A stretch of 64,000 nucleotides of DNA from Bradyrhizobium sp. URHD0069. Its GTDB lineage: Bacteria > Pseudomonadota > Alphaproteobacteria > Rhizobiales > Xanthobacteraceae. The stretch is taken from NCBI RefSeq assembly GCF_000701345.1, contig NZ_JNIJ01000013.1, positions 123,801-187,800 of the forward strand. The letters are read 5' to 3'. This document shows, piece after piece, positions 42,084 through 51,840 of this stretch (position 1 is its first letter; each line of letters opens with the position of its first letter). A program made the position numbers and the translations under genes. The notes below the pieces were generated by a model. That model saw nothing but the letters and a program-made list of their open reading frames with translations. It was not told the origin of the DNA and did no database searches.

Positions 42084-43964
42084 TTATAAGAACCCGATCG
42101 ATATCCACGGGAATATCGCCACGATGATCAGTCCGACCAGCAGCGCCAGCAGGTAGCCCCAGATCGGCCTGATCCCCTCGGCAGGGTCCACGCGCCCAAT
42201 GGCGCAGGCGGCATAATAGCCTACTCCAAACGGCGGCGCGAACAGTCCGATGCCCATCGCGAGGATGACGATCATCGCATAATGGACCTCGTGGACGCCC
42301 ACCGCCCGCGCGATCGGAAACAGCAGCGGGCCGAACAGCACGATCGCCGGAATGCCCTCGAGCACGCTGCCCAGGATCATGAACGCGACGATCGATACCG
42401 CAATAAAGGCCGCCGAGCCGCCAGGCAGGCCGGTCATGGCGGCCGCGAGTGAGCGCGAAAATCCGGATTGCGTCAGGCCCCAGGCCATGCCGGTGGCGGT
42501 GCCGATGATCAAGAGGATCGCACCCGACAGGCAGGCCGTCTCCACCAGCATCGGCACCAGCCGCCGCCAGTCGAAGTGGCGATAGACCAGAAGGCCGGCC
42601 ACAAGACCATAGACGATCCCGATCGTGGAAACTTCCGTTGCGGTGGCCACGCCCTCGACCACGGCGGCGCGGATCACGAACGGCAATGCCAGCGCGGGCA
42701 GGGCGATGACGAAAGACCTGACGATCTCGCCGACCGTTGCTCTCTTGACCTGGCTGAGGTCCTCATGGCGATAGCGCCACCACACCAGCGCCGACAGCGT
42801 GATAGCGAGCACCACGCCCGGCAACAGGCCACCGGTAAACAGCGCCGCAATCGAAACGCCTGTCACGGAGCCGATGGTGATTAGGACCAGGCTTGGCGGA
42901 ATGGTTTCGGTCTGCGCCCCGGTGGCCGCGAGCAGGGCGACGAGATCGCCGGGTCTGGCACCCCGCGCTTTCATTTCCGGGAACAACACCGGCGCCACCG
43001 CCGCCATGTCGGCGGCCTTCGAGCCTGAAATGCCGGAGACCAGATACATCGCGCCGACCAGCACGTAATGCAGGCCGCCGCGCACGTGGCCGAGTAGGCT
43101 TGCCAAGAACGCCACCATGGCGCGGGCCATGCCGGTCATCTCGATTAAAAGGCCGAGGAACACGAACAGCGGCACCGAAAGCAGGATGAGATGGCTCATG
43201 CCCTCGTCCATGCGGCCGACCAGCACCATCAGCGGCGTATGCGTCGTCAGCGCGAGATAGCCGAAGATTGCCAGTCCAAAGCCGAAAGCGATAGGCACGC
43301 CGGCGAGGACGCAAAAGCCAGCCACGCCGACAAAGAAGATGATCAGGTTGATATTGCCGAGCGGACGCAGCCACGGCTGCGCCAGCCAGAAAACTCCAAT
43401 CAGCAAGGCAACCGATAACACCGCGCCTAGCATAAGCCGGATATCGCTGGTCCGGGCTAGCCGCAGCAATGCAAACAGCGCCATCAGGCCGATACCGACC
43501 GGCAGCGCGGCAGCGCGCCAGACGTTGGGAATCTGCAGCGCCGGCGTGGTGATAAAGCTTTCCTCGTAGGCGTATTCATAAGCCGGCCACGCGATCAGCA
43601 GCAGAAAAGCCAGCGCCGCGCAGGTCGCCACGACATCGAGGTAGGCCCGCATCGCTGGCTTCGCGTTGGCAACGACGGCGGTCATTCGCATGTGCTCGGA
43701 ACGGCGAAACGCCACCGCCGCGCCCAGCATGGCCAACCAGAGGAACAGGATCGACGCCAGCTCGTCCGACCAGATCAGCGGCTGGTGCAGCCCATAACGC
43801 GCCACCACGCCCGCGAACAGGATGACGATCTCGGCGACGACCAGAACCGCCGCCGGGATCTCGACCAGCATTCCAAGCGAAGCTTCAAGGCAAGCCGCAA
43901 GCGAACGGCGGCGAGGGGGCATCGCCTCGCCGGCCGCCGCTTGCGTAAGTTCGGCGTGCGCCAT
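42084..43964 (-). CDS. dctQM: TRAP transporter fused permease (DctQ-DctM)
   Basis: 626 residues. The N-terminal part (about 30-190) is the four-helix DctQ subunit, with LIWSDELASILFLWLAMLGA. From about 210 follows the large DctM subunit with 12 or so helices, including GMSHLILLSVPLFVFLGLLI and the SGISGSKAADMAAVAPVLFP segment. It moves a solute delivered by the DctP protein using an ion gradient. The ATG at 43964 sits 20 bp after dctP. Confidence 0.92.
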   Translation of the reverse strand: MAHAELTQAAAGEAMPPRRRSLAACLEASLGMLVEIPAAVLVVAEIVILFAGVVARYGLHQPLIWSDELASILFLWLAMLGAAVAFRRSEHMRMTAVVANAKPAMRAYLDVVATCAALAFLLLIAWPAYEYAYEESFITTPALQIPNVWRAAALPVGIGLMALFALLRLARTSDIRLMLGAVLSVALLIGVFWLAQPWLRPLGNINLIIFFVGVAGFCVLAGVPIAFGFGLAIFGYLALTTHTPLMVLVGRMDEGMSHLILLSVPLFVFLGLLIEMTGMARAMVAFLASLLGHVRGGLHYVLVGAMYLVSGISGSKAADMAAVAPVLFPEMKARGARPGDLVALLAATGAQTETIPPSLVLITIGSVTGVSIAALFTGGLLPGVVLAITLSALVWWRYRHEDLSQVKRATVGEIVRSFVIALPALALPFVIRAAVVEGVATATEVSTIGIVYGLVAGLLVYRHFDWRRLVPMLVETACLSGAILLIIGTATGMAWGLTQSGFSRSLAAAMTGLPGGSAAFIAVSIVAFMILGSVLEGIPAIVLFGPLLFPIARAVGVHEVHYAMIVILAMGIGLFAPPFGVGYYAACAIGRVDPAEGIRPIWGYLLALLVGLIIVAIFPWISIGFL

Positions 43965-43984
43965 GACGGTCCTTGGCAAACCCG

Positions 43985-45004
43985 CTACGACAGCTTGCCG
44001 ACGGCTTTCTCCAGCAGCGCCCAAGCCTCGTCGCCGTATTTTCCCTTCCACTCGGCATAGAACCCGGCCGAACGCAGTTTCTCGCGGAATGGCGCGACGT
44101 CCGGCTGGTTGAACGTGAGGCCTTTGCCGGCCAGTTCCTGGCGTAAACCGGCGTTCAGTTTGGCAACATCGGCGCGCTCGTTGACGCCAGCCGCATTGAT
44201 GTTTTTGGCGACGATCGTGCGCACATCCTCGGGCAGTTTCTCCCAGGCGCGGCGGTTGGCCAGGAACCAGAAACCGTCCCACATGTGATTGGTCAGCGAG
44301 CAATATTTCTGCACCTCGTACAGCTTCGCTGTCGAGATAATGGCCAACGGATTTTCCTGTCCCTCGACGATTTTGGTCTGTAGCGCGGAATAGACCTCGC
44401 TGAAATTGATCGGGGCCGGGGCCGCGTCAAAGGCCTTGAACATCGAGGTCCAGAGCGGCGAGACCGGCACGCGGATCTTGAAGCCCTTGAAATCATCGGG
44501 ACCATTGATCGGCTTGCTGGACGACGTCGTTTCGCGGAACCCGTTGTCCCAGATCTTGTCCATCACGACGAGATTGGCCTTGGTGATCTCTTTGCGAATA
44601 TAGCCGCCGAGATCGCCATCCATCGCCTTCCAGACTGTGTCGTAATCCGGAAACGCGAAACCGATGCCGTTGATCGACGCGGCTGGAACGAGGGTGGCAA
44701 GGATCAAGCCTGACAGCGTGAAGAATTCGACGCCGCCGGAACGGATCTGGCTCAGCATATCCGTGTCCGAGCCAAGTTGGTTGTTCGGAAAGATCTGCAG
44801 GTCGACACGGCCATTGGTCTCGGTCTTGATCGCCGCCGCCATCTCCTTGGCGCGAACATTCATGGGGTGCGCATCGGGAAGGTTGTTGGCGTATTTGTAG
44901 GTAAATTCGGCCTGCTGGGCGCGCGCGACAAACGGCGCGCCGATGCCGCCCAGAACCGCCGTGGCAGCCGATGCCTTGAGTAGCGCGCGTCGTGAAAAGC
45001 TCAT
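43985..45004 (-). CDS. dctP: TRAP transporter substrate-binding protein DctP
   Basis: 339 residues with a twin-arginine-type signal MSFSRRALLKASAATAVLGG ending in ARAQ. The DctP fold is recognised from EFTYKYANNLPDAHPMNVRA and the ligand-binding Arg in GFKIRVPVSPLWTSMF. It binds a carboxylate, typically a C4 dicarboxylate, aromatic or keto acid, in the periplasm. AAGGAG lies before the ATG at 45004. It leads the operon with dctQM and the acyl-CoA ligase. Confidence 0.92.
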   Translation of the reverse strand: MSFSRRALLKASAATAVLGGIGAPFVARAQQAEFTYKYANNLPDAHPMNVRAKEMAAAIKTETNGRVDLQIFPNNQLGSDTDMLSQIRSGGVEFFTLSGLILATLVPAASINGIGFAFPDYDTVWKAMDGDLGGYIRKEITKANLVVMDKIWDNGFRETTSSSKPINGPDDFKGFKIRVPVSPLWTSMFKAFDAAPAPINFSEVYSALQTKIVEGQENPLAIISTAKLYEVQKYCSLTNHMWDGFWFLANRRAWEKLPEDVRTIVAKNINAAGVNERADVAKLNAGLRQELAGKGLTFNQPDVAPFREKLRSAGFYAEWKGKYGDEAWALLEKAVGKLS

Positions 45005-45334
45005 CTGGTTGTCTCCTTGAGATCTTGTTCTTGTCGACGGTAGCGTACGGACCGGTCGAGCCCAGCGGCCGTCTCGCGTTGGGCTTATTGCAGCGTCCGG
45101 GCTTGGCCGCAACATCGGTTCGCAGCGGGAGCGCAGAACCAATGATGCCCGTCTTAGAACGACGTCCGAGGGATCCGGGCGCCAAGGCCGGGGCGCTGGC
45201 GAGCAGCCCAATTCTGCAGCCCAATTCTCATGTGAGTTGAAACGATCTTTATCTAAGTCTTTGAAAAGACGTGGAAGATAAATGTTCCATAATATACCTT
45301 ATGCGAATCCGATATCCTGGTGACCCCCGTCAGC

Positions 45335-46141
45335 CTAGCGGCCCTGAAACCGCGGCTTGCGCCGCTCCAGGAACGCCGCGACGCCTTCCCTGTGATCCTC
45401 CGTCAGGCTCGCCAGCGCGAACTGGTCGACGTCCATGTGGCTGGCGAGATCGTCGAGCGCGTGCGCCAGGCGATTGACGGTCAGCTTGGTCATGGCGGCC
45501 GACAGCGGTGGCTGCGCGGCGACTTTGGCGGCCAGCGTCATGGCGGTGTCGAACGCCATGCCGGGATCGGCCACCTCCTCCACCAGACCCCATTCGTAAG
45601 CTTCCGGCGCCGAGATGCGCTGGTTGGCCAGGATCACCGCTTGCTTGGTTCGAGCCGGTCCGATCAGATGCAGCATCCGCGGGATGCTTTGCCAGCTCAT
45701 GTTCATGCCGAGCCCGATCTCCGGCACGCGCATATGGGCGTCGCGGGCCATCACGCGAAAATCCAGCGCCACCGCCAGCGCGACGCCGCCGCCGATGCAG
45801 AAGCCTTCGATGGCACCGACGGTGATCTGCTCCATGTCCTGCCAGGCACGGGTCAGCCGCGGTCCCAGCTTCAGGTGCCGGCGCAAGGATCCAATATCCA
45901 TGGTCCGGCGCGACCGGCCTTCGGGATCCTTCAGGTCGAAGCCGGCGCTGAACGCCTTGGAGCCGCCGGTCAGCACCACGACCGAGGTTTCGCTGTCGTC
46001 CTCGAAGCCGCGCGCGGCATCGGTGAGCTGACGCAGTGCTTCGGGCGACAGCGCGTTGATGCCGTCGCCGCGGTCGAAGCGCACCACGGCAATGCGGCCC
46101 TCGGGCCCGAGGCCCTTTTCGATCGTCACAAAATCCGTCAC
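45335..46141 (-). CDS. Enoyl-CoA hydratase/isomerase (crotonase) family protein
   Basis: 268 residues from a GTG at 46141 with GGGAG upstream. Oxyanion-hole segments are GGSKAFSAGFDLKD and GFCIGGGVALAVALDFRVM. The catalytic region EIGLGMNMSWQSIPRM lacks the classic second Glu of hydratases, so the exact reaction is open. The frame continues upstream in frame to 46330 as a PfpI-like start; this may be a remnant. It probably serves breakdown of CoA thioesters, perhaps with the acyl-CoA ligase. Confidence 0.85.
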   Translation of the reverse strand: MTDFVTIEKGLGPEGRIAVVRFDRGDGINALSPEALRQLTDAARGFEDDSETSVVVLTGGSKAFSAGFDLKDPEGRSRRTMDIGSLRRHLKLGPRLTRAWQDMEQITVGAIEGFCIGGGVALAVALDFRVMARDAHMRVPEIGLGMNMSWQSIPRMLHLIGPARTKQAVILANQRISAPEAYEWGLVEEVADPGMAFDTAMTLAAKVAAQPPLSAAMTKLTVNRLAHALDDLASHMDVDQFALASLTEDHREGVAAFLERRKPRFQGR

Positions 46142-46225
46142 CTCAGCGTCTCCCTGCCCGCTATTTTCAGACGATAGCTCATAAATAGCCGGGACGCTCG
46201 CGCGGCTGTCCGGTACAGGAAAACG

Positions 46226-46330
46226 GACGGTGGCGCCGGCGTCCTTCAGCTTGTCGCGGGGAACTTCGAGTTCCGATTGTTCGAACCCGTTGGTTGCGAG
46301 AATGGCTATCTTCTTGTTGTCGAGCTTCAT
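46226..46330 (-). pseudogene. N-terminal remnant of a PfpI/DJ-1 family gene fused in frame
   Basis: MKLDNKKIAILATNGFEQSE LEVPRDKLKDAGATV is the start of a PfpI-type amidotransferase-fold protein. The rest (with the catalytic Cys) is missing and the frame runs on through 28 unmatched codons into the crotonase. A deletion joining two genes explains it. A translated chimera of 331 residues is possible. Confidence 0.55.
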
Positions 46331-46490
46331 GGATAGCTTCTTTTAAAGCAGCCCGGTCGGGAATTACGCAAGGGCCGATCGTTCCTGCATCGATAGGCCG
46401 TCCCGGTGGAATCGCGATCAAATACCGACCATCTGATCTCACAGGGCTGCACCTCGACACTGAGTGATTTTTGCGCCTATCCTTACACCC

Positions 46491-47126
46491 ATGACCGGCC
46501 ACGACCACGATCATCATCACCACGAAAACGAGCATTCGGAACTGTCCGAGACCGAATTGCGCGTGCGCGCGCTCGAGACCATCCTGACCGAAAAAGGTTA
46601 TGTCGATCCGGCCGCGCTCGATCTTTTGATCGAAACCTACGAAACCAAGGTCGGACCGCGTAACGGCGCCCGGGTGGTGGCGCGCGCATGGGCCGACCCC
46701 GCCTATTGTGCCCGCCTGCTTAAAGATGCCACGCCGGCGATCGCCGAACTCGGCTATGCCGGTCGTCAGGGCGAGCACATCGTGGCGCTCGAAAACACCC
46801 CTGCTCTCCACAACATGGTCGTCTGTACGCTGTGCTCCTGTTATCCGTGGCCGGTGCTTGGGCTGCCGCCGGTCTGGTACAAATCCGCGTCGTACCGCTC
46901 CAGGGCCGTGAAGGATCCGCGCGGCGTGCTTGCGGATTTCGGATTCAAATTGCCTGACGGTACGGATATCCGCGTCTGGGATTCGACCGCGGAAATTCGC
47001 TATCTGGTGCTGCCGATGCGCCCGGTTGGCACCGAGGACTGGAGCGAAGAGCGCCTGGCAGAGCTTGTGACCCGCGACAGCATGATCGGCACGGGTTTGG
47101 CGAAGCAGCCGCACGAGGTCTCCTGA
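46491..47126 (+). CDS. nthA: Nitrile hydratase subunit alpha, cobalt type
   Basis: 211 residues. The metal claw is [11 protein letters not shown] (Cys112, Cys115, Ser116, Cys117). Thr113 after the first Cys marks the cobalt type, where iron enzymes have Ser. The first 15 residues are unusually rich in His and Asp ([13 protein letters not shown]). The enzyme hydrates nitriles to amides. The ATG at 46491 is chosen; the in-frame codons before it are unlikely. Its stop shares a base with the beta subunit ATG. Confidence 0.95.
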   Translation: MTGHDHDHHHHENEHSELSETELRVRALETILTEKGYVDPAALDLLIETYETKVGPRNGARVVARAWADPAYCARLLKDATPAIAELGYAGRQGEHIVALENTPALHNMVVCTLCSCYPWPVLGLPPVWYKSASYRSRAVKDPRGVLADFGFKLPDGTDIRVWDSTAEIRYLVLPMRPVGTEDWSEERLAELVTRDSMIGTGLAKQPHEVS

Positions 47127-47785
47127 TGGACGGTGCGCACGATATGGGCGGCGTGAAGTGGCTTGGTCCCGTTGTTCCCGAGCCGAACGAGCCGATGTTT
47201 CACGCCGAATGGGAGCGGCGCGCGTTTGCGATCACGCTGGCGATGGGCATGCCCGGCGGCTGGAACATCGATATGTCGCGCTTCGCCCGCGAGGACCGTC
47301 CGCCGGAGGATTATCTCAGCAAGAGCTACTACCAGATCTGGCTTGCAGGCCTTGAGCGGCTGATGCTTGAGCGTGAGCTGATCGCATCCGATGAGATTGA
47401 AGCCGGACGGCCGCTGCATCCGACAAAGCCGGTAGCAAGGACCCTCACGCCTGACGGCGTGGCCGGCATGCTGCATCGGGGCGGACCGACCGAGCGGGAG
47501 GCCACAGGTCCTGCTCGCTTCGCGGCCGGCGACCGTGTCCGCGCCAAGATGATCCACCCGCCGACCCACACGCGGCTGCCGCGCTATGTGCGCGGTCATG
47601 TCGGCATCATCGAGCGCGTTCTCGGCTGCCACGTTTTTCCAGACAGCAACGCCACCGGCGCCGGTGAAAATCCGCAGTGGCTTTACACGGTGACGTTCGA
47701 TGGCGCCGAACTGTGGGGCGAGACGTCCGATCCAAATCTAAAGGTTTCGGTCGATGCCTGGGAACCTTATCTGGAGCGCGCCTGA
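47126..47785 (+). CDS. nthB: Nitrile hydratase subunit beta
   Basis: 219 residues. The N-terminal helical part begins [16 protein letters not shown], and the C-terminal SH3-like barrel includes FAAGDRVRAKMIHPPTHTRL PRYVRGH. It forms the heterodimer with alpha and shields the metal site. The gene overlaps alpha and the accessory gene by single bases (TGATG), so the three are translated together. Confidence 0.95.
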   Translation: MDGAHDMGGVKWLGPVVPEPNEPMFHAEWERRAFAITLAMGMPGGWNIDMSRFAREDRPPEDYLSKSYYQIWLAGLERLMLERELIASDEIEAGRPLHPTKPVARTLTPDGVAGMLHRGGPTEREATGPARFAAGDRVRAKMIHPPTHTRLPRYVRGHVGIIERVLGCHVFPDSNATGAGENPQWLYTVTFDGAELWGETSDPNLKVSVDAWEPYLERA

Positions 47786-48171
47786 TGCCGCTTGATTCCC
47801 GAGCCGCGCTCGACGCGACCAACGCCGTGACCGGCATTCCCCGCGACGCCCATGGCCCGGTGTTTCGCGAACCGTGGGAGGCGCAGGCTTTCGCCATGGC
47901 AGTCACGCTGCATGCGCGCGGGCTATTTACATGGAAGGAATGGGCGGCCGCCTTGGCCGATGAAATCAAAAGCGCGCAGGCGAGCGGCGATCCCGACACC
48001 GGCGAGACCTACTACCGGCATTGGCTCGCGACGCTGGAGAAGCTGATATCGGCGAAGGGTGTCACGACAACCGATACCCTGCACCGCTATCGCGATGCCT
48101 GGGACCACGCCGCCGACCGCACACCGCACGGTTCGCCGATCGAGCTGCGGCCGGATGATTTTGGGAACTAA
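47785..48171 (+). CDS. Nitrile hydratase accessory protein (beta N-terminal-like activator)
   Basis: 128 residues resembling the N-terminal half of the beta subunit: GPVFREPWEAQAFAMAVTLH and TGETYYRHWLATLEKLISAK. Such activators deliver cobalt to the alpha subunit. The ATG overlaps the nthB stop. It ends the cassette; no amidase gene follows. The next 76 bp up to the convergent queC hold nothing clear. Confidence 0.88.
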   Translation: MPLDSRAALDATNAVTGIPRDAHGPVFREPWEAQAFAMAVTLHARGLFTWKEWAAALADEIKSAQASGDPDTGETYYRHWLATLEKLISAKGVTTTDTLHRYRDAWDHAADRTPHGSPIELRPDDFGN

Positions 48172-48247
48172 CTGGCGCGCGCTTCCTTACCTCGCCCCGC
48201 TCTTTGCTGGGAGAGAGGGAGAAGAAAGCAACCCGCCGACTGCGCGA

Positions 48248-48970
48248 TCAGGCGCGGTTTAGACTCGCCGCATAGTCCCGCCAGCCCTTGGCGCGTAGCG
48301 CACAGGCCGGACATTCGCCGCAGCCATAACCCCAGTCGTGCCGCGCGCCGCGCTCGCCGAGATAACAGGTGTGGGAATGTTCGCGGATCAAATCGACCAG
48401 CCCTGCCCCGCCGAGTTCATTCGCGAGCTTCCATGTACTTGCCTTGTCCAGCCACATCAGCGGCGTGTGCAATTCGAACGCTTTGTTCATCCCGAGATTG
48501 AGCGCGACCTGCAACGCCTTGATGGTCTCATCGCGGCAATCCGGATAGCCGGAATAGTCGGTCTCGCACATGCCACCGACGATGTGACGGATGCCGCGCC
48601 GATAGGCCAGTGCCGCCGCAAACGTCAAGAACACCAGATTGCGGCCGGGCACGAAGGTGTTGGGCAGGCCATCCTCGCCCATTTCGATCGCGACATCGCG
48701 CGTCAGCGCGGTGTCGGAGACATCAGCCAATGTCGGAATTTCCAGCGTGTGGCTGTCGCCGAGTTTTGCCGCCCAGTCCGCGCGCAGGGATTTCATGCCA
48801 TCGAGCAGACGATCGCGGCAATCGAGTTCGATGGCGTGGCGCTGCCCGTAGCTGAAGCCGACCATTTCGACGCGTGAAAACCGCTCCAGCGCCCATGCGA
48901 GGCAGGTGGTGGAATCCTGACCGCCGGAGAACAGTACCAAACCTGTCTCTGTTTGCAGTTGATCACTCAT
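48248..48970 (-). CDS. queC: 7-cyano-7-deazaguanine synthase QueC
   Basis: 240 residues. PP-loop ATP motif [16 protein letters not shown] near the start, and the C-terminal zinc site CGECPAC with an upstream Cys in [18 protein letters not shown]. It makes preQ0 for queuosine in tRNA. Start at [10 protein letters not shown] is preferred; the frame open to 49066 lacks support. It stands alone, divergent from mazG. No clear preQ1 riboswitch is visible upstream. Confidence 0.94.
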   Translation of the reverse strand: MSDQLQTETGLVLFSGGQDSTTCLAWALERFSRVEMVGFSYGQRHAIELDCRDRLLDGMKSLRADWAAKLGDSHTLEIPTLADVSDTALTRDVAIEMGEDGLPNTFVPGRNLVFLTFAAALAYRRGIRHIVGGMCETDYSGYPDCRDETIKALQVALNLGMNKAFELHTPLMWLDKASTWKLANELGGAGLVDLIREHSHTCYLGERGARHDWGYGCGECPACALRAKGWRDYAASLNRA

Positions 48971-49097
48971 GGGCTGCCAATAGCATTCATCGGCCCCTTG
49001 GCCAATCGGTGGAAAGTGTTGCCTGATCGGCGCGTTTCGCTGGGATGGGCGCGCGTCTTGCGGCATAAAGCCTGATCTTGTTCAGGCTCGGTGCACG

Positions 49098-49913
49098 ATG
49101 ACCCCTTCCCGCGATATTTCACGTTTGCTCGAAATCATGGCGATGCTGCGAACGCCCGGCAGCGGCTGCCCTTGGGATCTCGAGCAGAACTTTGCGACCA
49201 TCGCGCCCTACACCATCGAGGAAGCCTATGAAGTCGCCGACGCCATCGCGCGCGGCGATCTCGACGATCTTCGTGACGAACTCGGCGATCTCCTGCTGCA
49301 GGTGGTGTTTCATGCCCGCATGGCGGAGGAACAACATGCGTTCTCATTCGGCGACGTGGTCGAGGCGATCACCCGCAAAATGATCAGAAGGCATCCGCTT
49401 GTGTTCGCCGATAGGAATGGACGGCTGACACCGTCGGACGTCAAGGGCGCATGGGACCGCATCAAGGCCGAGGAGAAAGCCGAACGCGCCGCGCGGCGGT
49501 CGCCAGACGCCGCCGCTCACAAATCGCTGCTGTCGAGCGTGAAAGCCGGACAGCCGGCGCTGACACGGGCGATGGAACTGCAGCGCAAGGCTTCGAGCGT
49601 CGGCTTCGACTGGAACGATCCGCGCGCAGTGCTGCACAAGATTCGCGAGGAAGCCGATGAGATCGAGGCCGCGCTCGATCGCGGCGATGCCGAGGAGCTC
49701 GCGGAAGAAACCGGCGATCTGCTGTTCGCGCTGGTCAATCTGGCGCGCCATGTCGGCGCCGATCCCGAGCACGCATTGCGTGGCACCAACACCAAATTCG
49801 AACGCCGCTTTGCCTACATCGAACGCGCGCTGGCGGCTCAGGGACGTTCGCTCGAGAACGCTTCGCTGAAGGAAATGGACGCGCTCTGGAATGAGGCGAA
49901 GGGCAAGGAATAA
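49098..49913 (+). CDS. mazG: Nucleoside triphosphate pyrophosphohydrolase MazG
   Basis: 271 residues with two MazG domains. The first holds GCPWDLEQNFATIAPYTIEE AYEV and ELGDLLLQVVFHA; the second holds IREEADEIEAALD and EETGDLLFALVNLARH. It hydrolyses NTPs to NMPs. It converges on hflX with 45 bp between; that gap contains a short GC-rich hairpin only. Confidence 0.95.
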   Translation: MTPSRDISRLLEIMAMLRTPGSGCPWDLEQNFATIAPYTIEEAYEVADAIARGDLDDLRDELGDLLLQVVFHARMAEEQHAFSFGDVVEAITRKMIRRHPLVFADRNGRLTPSDVKGAWDRIKAEEKAERAARRSPDAAAHKSLLSSVKAGQPALTRAMELQRKASSVGFDWNDPRAVLHKIREEADEIEAALDRGDAEELAEETGDLLFALVNLARHVGADPEHALRGTNTKFERRFAYIERALAAQGRSLENASLKEMDALWNEAKGKE

Positions 49914-49958
49914 CGGCTCTCTGAGAAGCTCCTCCCGGCGAGCGCCGGACGATCGCGG

Positions 49959-51338
49959 CTAAACTTCGTGCGCCACGGCGTCGAAGCGGTTGACCACGAT
50001 GTCGCGCTTGGTTTCATCGACGCGTACGGTCATGTCGTAGCGGCCGTCGTGAAATTCCTTGTTGAGGATTTCCGAATTGCGGTGCAGCCAGCTGATGCCC
50101 GCGCCGTCCGATGCGTCGATCGAGAGGTCCAGTGTCAAGCGGGTCGCGGCCAGCCGATCTTCGATCGCGGTCAGTAGCGCGTCGATCCCCTCCCCGGTTT
50201 CGGCCGAGACCAGGAAACACGGACTTTCCGATGGTCGTCTTGCGGCAATATTCCTCAGATCTTCGCGCTCCTCGGGATCGAAGCGATCGATCTTGTTCCA
50301 GACCTCGAGAATGCGCTGCCCCGCATCCGGATCGATGCCGAGCTGGCGCAGCACGGTATCGACGTCGCGCTGCTGCGCGTCGGCGTCTTCGTGCGAAATG
50401 TCGCGGACGTGGAGGATAATGTCGGCTTCCAGCACTTCCTCCAGCGTCGCACGAAATGCGGCGACCAGTTGCGTCGGCAGGTTGGAGATGAATCCTACGG
50501 TGTCCGACAGCATCGCCTTGCCGCCGTGCGGCAGATCGAGCGCGCGCAGGGTCGGATCGAGCGTTGCAAACAGCATGTCGGCGGCCTGCACATCGGCGCG
50601 AGTCAGGCGGTTGAACAGCGTCGACTTTCCGGCGTTGGTGTACCCAACCAGCGCCACGACGCGATACGGCACCCGCTGCCGGCCGGCGCGATGCAGCCGC
50701 CGCGTCGCCTGAACCTTCTTGAGTTCGTTCTCAAGCCGCGTGATGCGCTCGCCGATCAGGCGGCGGTCGGCCTCGATCTGGGTTTCGCCGGGGCCGCCCA
50801 TGAATCCGAAGCCGCCGCGCTGGCGCTCGAGATGGGTCCATGACCGCACCAGGCGGCTGCGTTGGTAATTCAAATGCGCAAGCTCGACCTGCAGCGCGCC
50901 TTCCTTGGTCTTGGCCCGGCGGCCGAAGATTTCGAGGATCAGCCCGGTGCGGTCCAGGACCTTGGTGTTCCAGGCCCTCTCGAGGTTGCGCTGCTGGATC
51001 GGCGACAGCGCGCAATCCATCACCACCAGCTCGATGTCGTGCCTGGCGATGAGCCCGACGATCTCCTCGACCTTGCCCTTGCCGAGATAGGTCGCGGGCC
51101 GGATCTGGCTGACCGGCGCGATCAGCGCGTCCGCGATCGTCAGGTCGATGGCACGCGCCAGACCGACCGCTTCCTCGAGCCGCGCCTCGGAACCGCGTAT
51201 GGCATGATGATCCCCTTGCGCCTCGGGATCGCCGCGGCGCGTTCGCAAGTAAGGACCGATGACGATCACCCGCCCGGTTTCTTTGCCCGCTGCCGACCGC
51301 GGACGGTCAGCACCCGTTTCCAGATTTCGGGGTTCCAA
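49959..51338 (-). CDS. hflX: GTPase HflX
   Basis: 459 residues. The N-terminal HflX domain (YLGKGKVEEI, DCALSPIQQRNLE) is followed by a coiled linker and the G domain: P-loop GYTNAGKSTLFNRL, DTVGFI switch, and NKID. The C-terminal part is short. It is a ribosome-splitting GTPase. It follows hfq by 11 bp, the conserved pair. Confidence 0.95.
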   Translation of the reverse strand: MEPRNLETGADRPRSAAGKETGRVIVIGPYLRTRRGDPEAQGDHHAIRGSEARLEEAVGLARAIDLTIADALIAPVSQIRPATYLGKGKVEEIVGLIARHDIELVVMDCALSPIQQRNLERAWNTKVLDRTGLILEIFGRRAKTKEGALQVELAHLNYQRSRLVRSWTHLERQRGGFGFMGGPGETQIEADRRLIGERITRLENELKKVQATRRLHRAGRQRVPYRVVALVGYTNAGKSTLFNRLTRADVQAADMLFATLDPTLRALDLPHGGKAMLSDTVGFISNLPTQLVAAFRATLEEVLEADIILHVRDISHEDADAQQRDVDTVLRQLGIDPDAGQRILEVWNKIDRFDPEEREDLRNIAARRPSESPCFLVSAETGEGIDALLTAIEDRLAATRLTLDLSIDASDGAGISWLHRNSEILNKEFHDGRYDMTVRVDETKRDIVVNRFDAVAHEV

Positions 51339-51349
51339 TCAGGTCACCC

Positions 51350-51598
51350 TCAAGCAGGAGCATCCTCGCCGCCTTCGAACAACTGGATAGGAGCACCGGG
51401 CATGATGGTCGAGATCGCGTGCTTGTAGACAAGCTGCGAATGACCGTCGCGCCGCAGCAGCAGGCAGAAATTGTCGAACCAGGTGACAATCCCCTGCAGC
51501 TTAACTCCATTGACCAGAAAGATCGTCAGTGGCGTTTTGGTTTTGCGAACGTGATTTAGGAAGGTGTCTTGTAGATTTTGTGCGCGGTCTGCCGCCAT
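51350..51598 (-). CDS. hfq: RNA chaperone Hfq
   Basis: 82 residues, Sm-like fold. Sm1 region [27 protein letters not shown] and Sm2 ending in the family signature YKHAISTI. It forms a hexamer that pairs small RNAs with mRNAs. It starts 242 bp after ntrX; that gap (51599-51840) has no gene and probably carries the hfq promoter. Confidence 0.96.
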   Translation of the reverse strand: MAADRAQNLQDTFLNHVRKTKTPLTIFLVNGVKLQGIVTWFDNFCLLLRRDGHSQLVYKHAISTIMPGAPIQLFEGGEDAPA

Positions 51599-51840
51599 TG
51601 TTCTTATCCCGCAGTTTTGTGCTTCTTTTTATTAAACCGATTGCTGCTCTCTTAAGGAGCGTCACCAGTTGCCCACTTCCCCCTGAGATCCCCCTCCGGG
51701 CGAGCGGCGGCACGATTAGAGGGCAGGTGCGGTTTTTAGGCAAGCCAGTTCGCGCGCCACGGGTCGCAATTCTCCGAAAAGGCGCGGAAAGAGGTAGATT
51801 TTCTCAAGCAAATGAATGGAATGAGTTCGAACCCCGACAT

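Noticed and set aside
42084..44303. Longer TRAP permease start giving 739 residues
   Set aside because: The added N-terminus overlaps dctP in another frame and has no membrane or family character. The ATG at 43964 starts the DctQ domain.
48971..49097. preQ1 riboswitch before queC
   Set aside because: The 127-bp gap shows no recognisable preQ1 aptamer hairpin with an A-rich tail.
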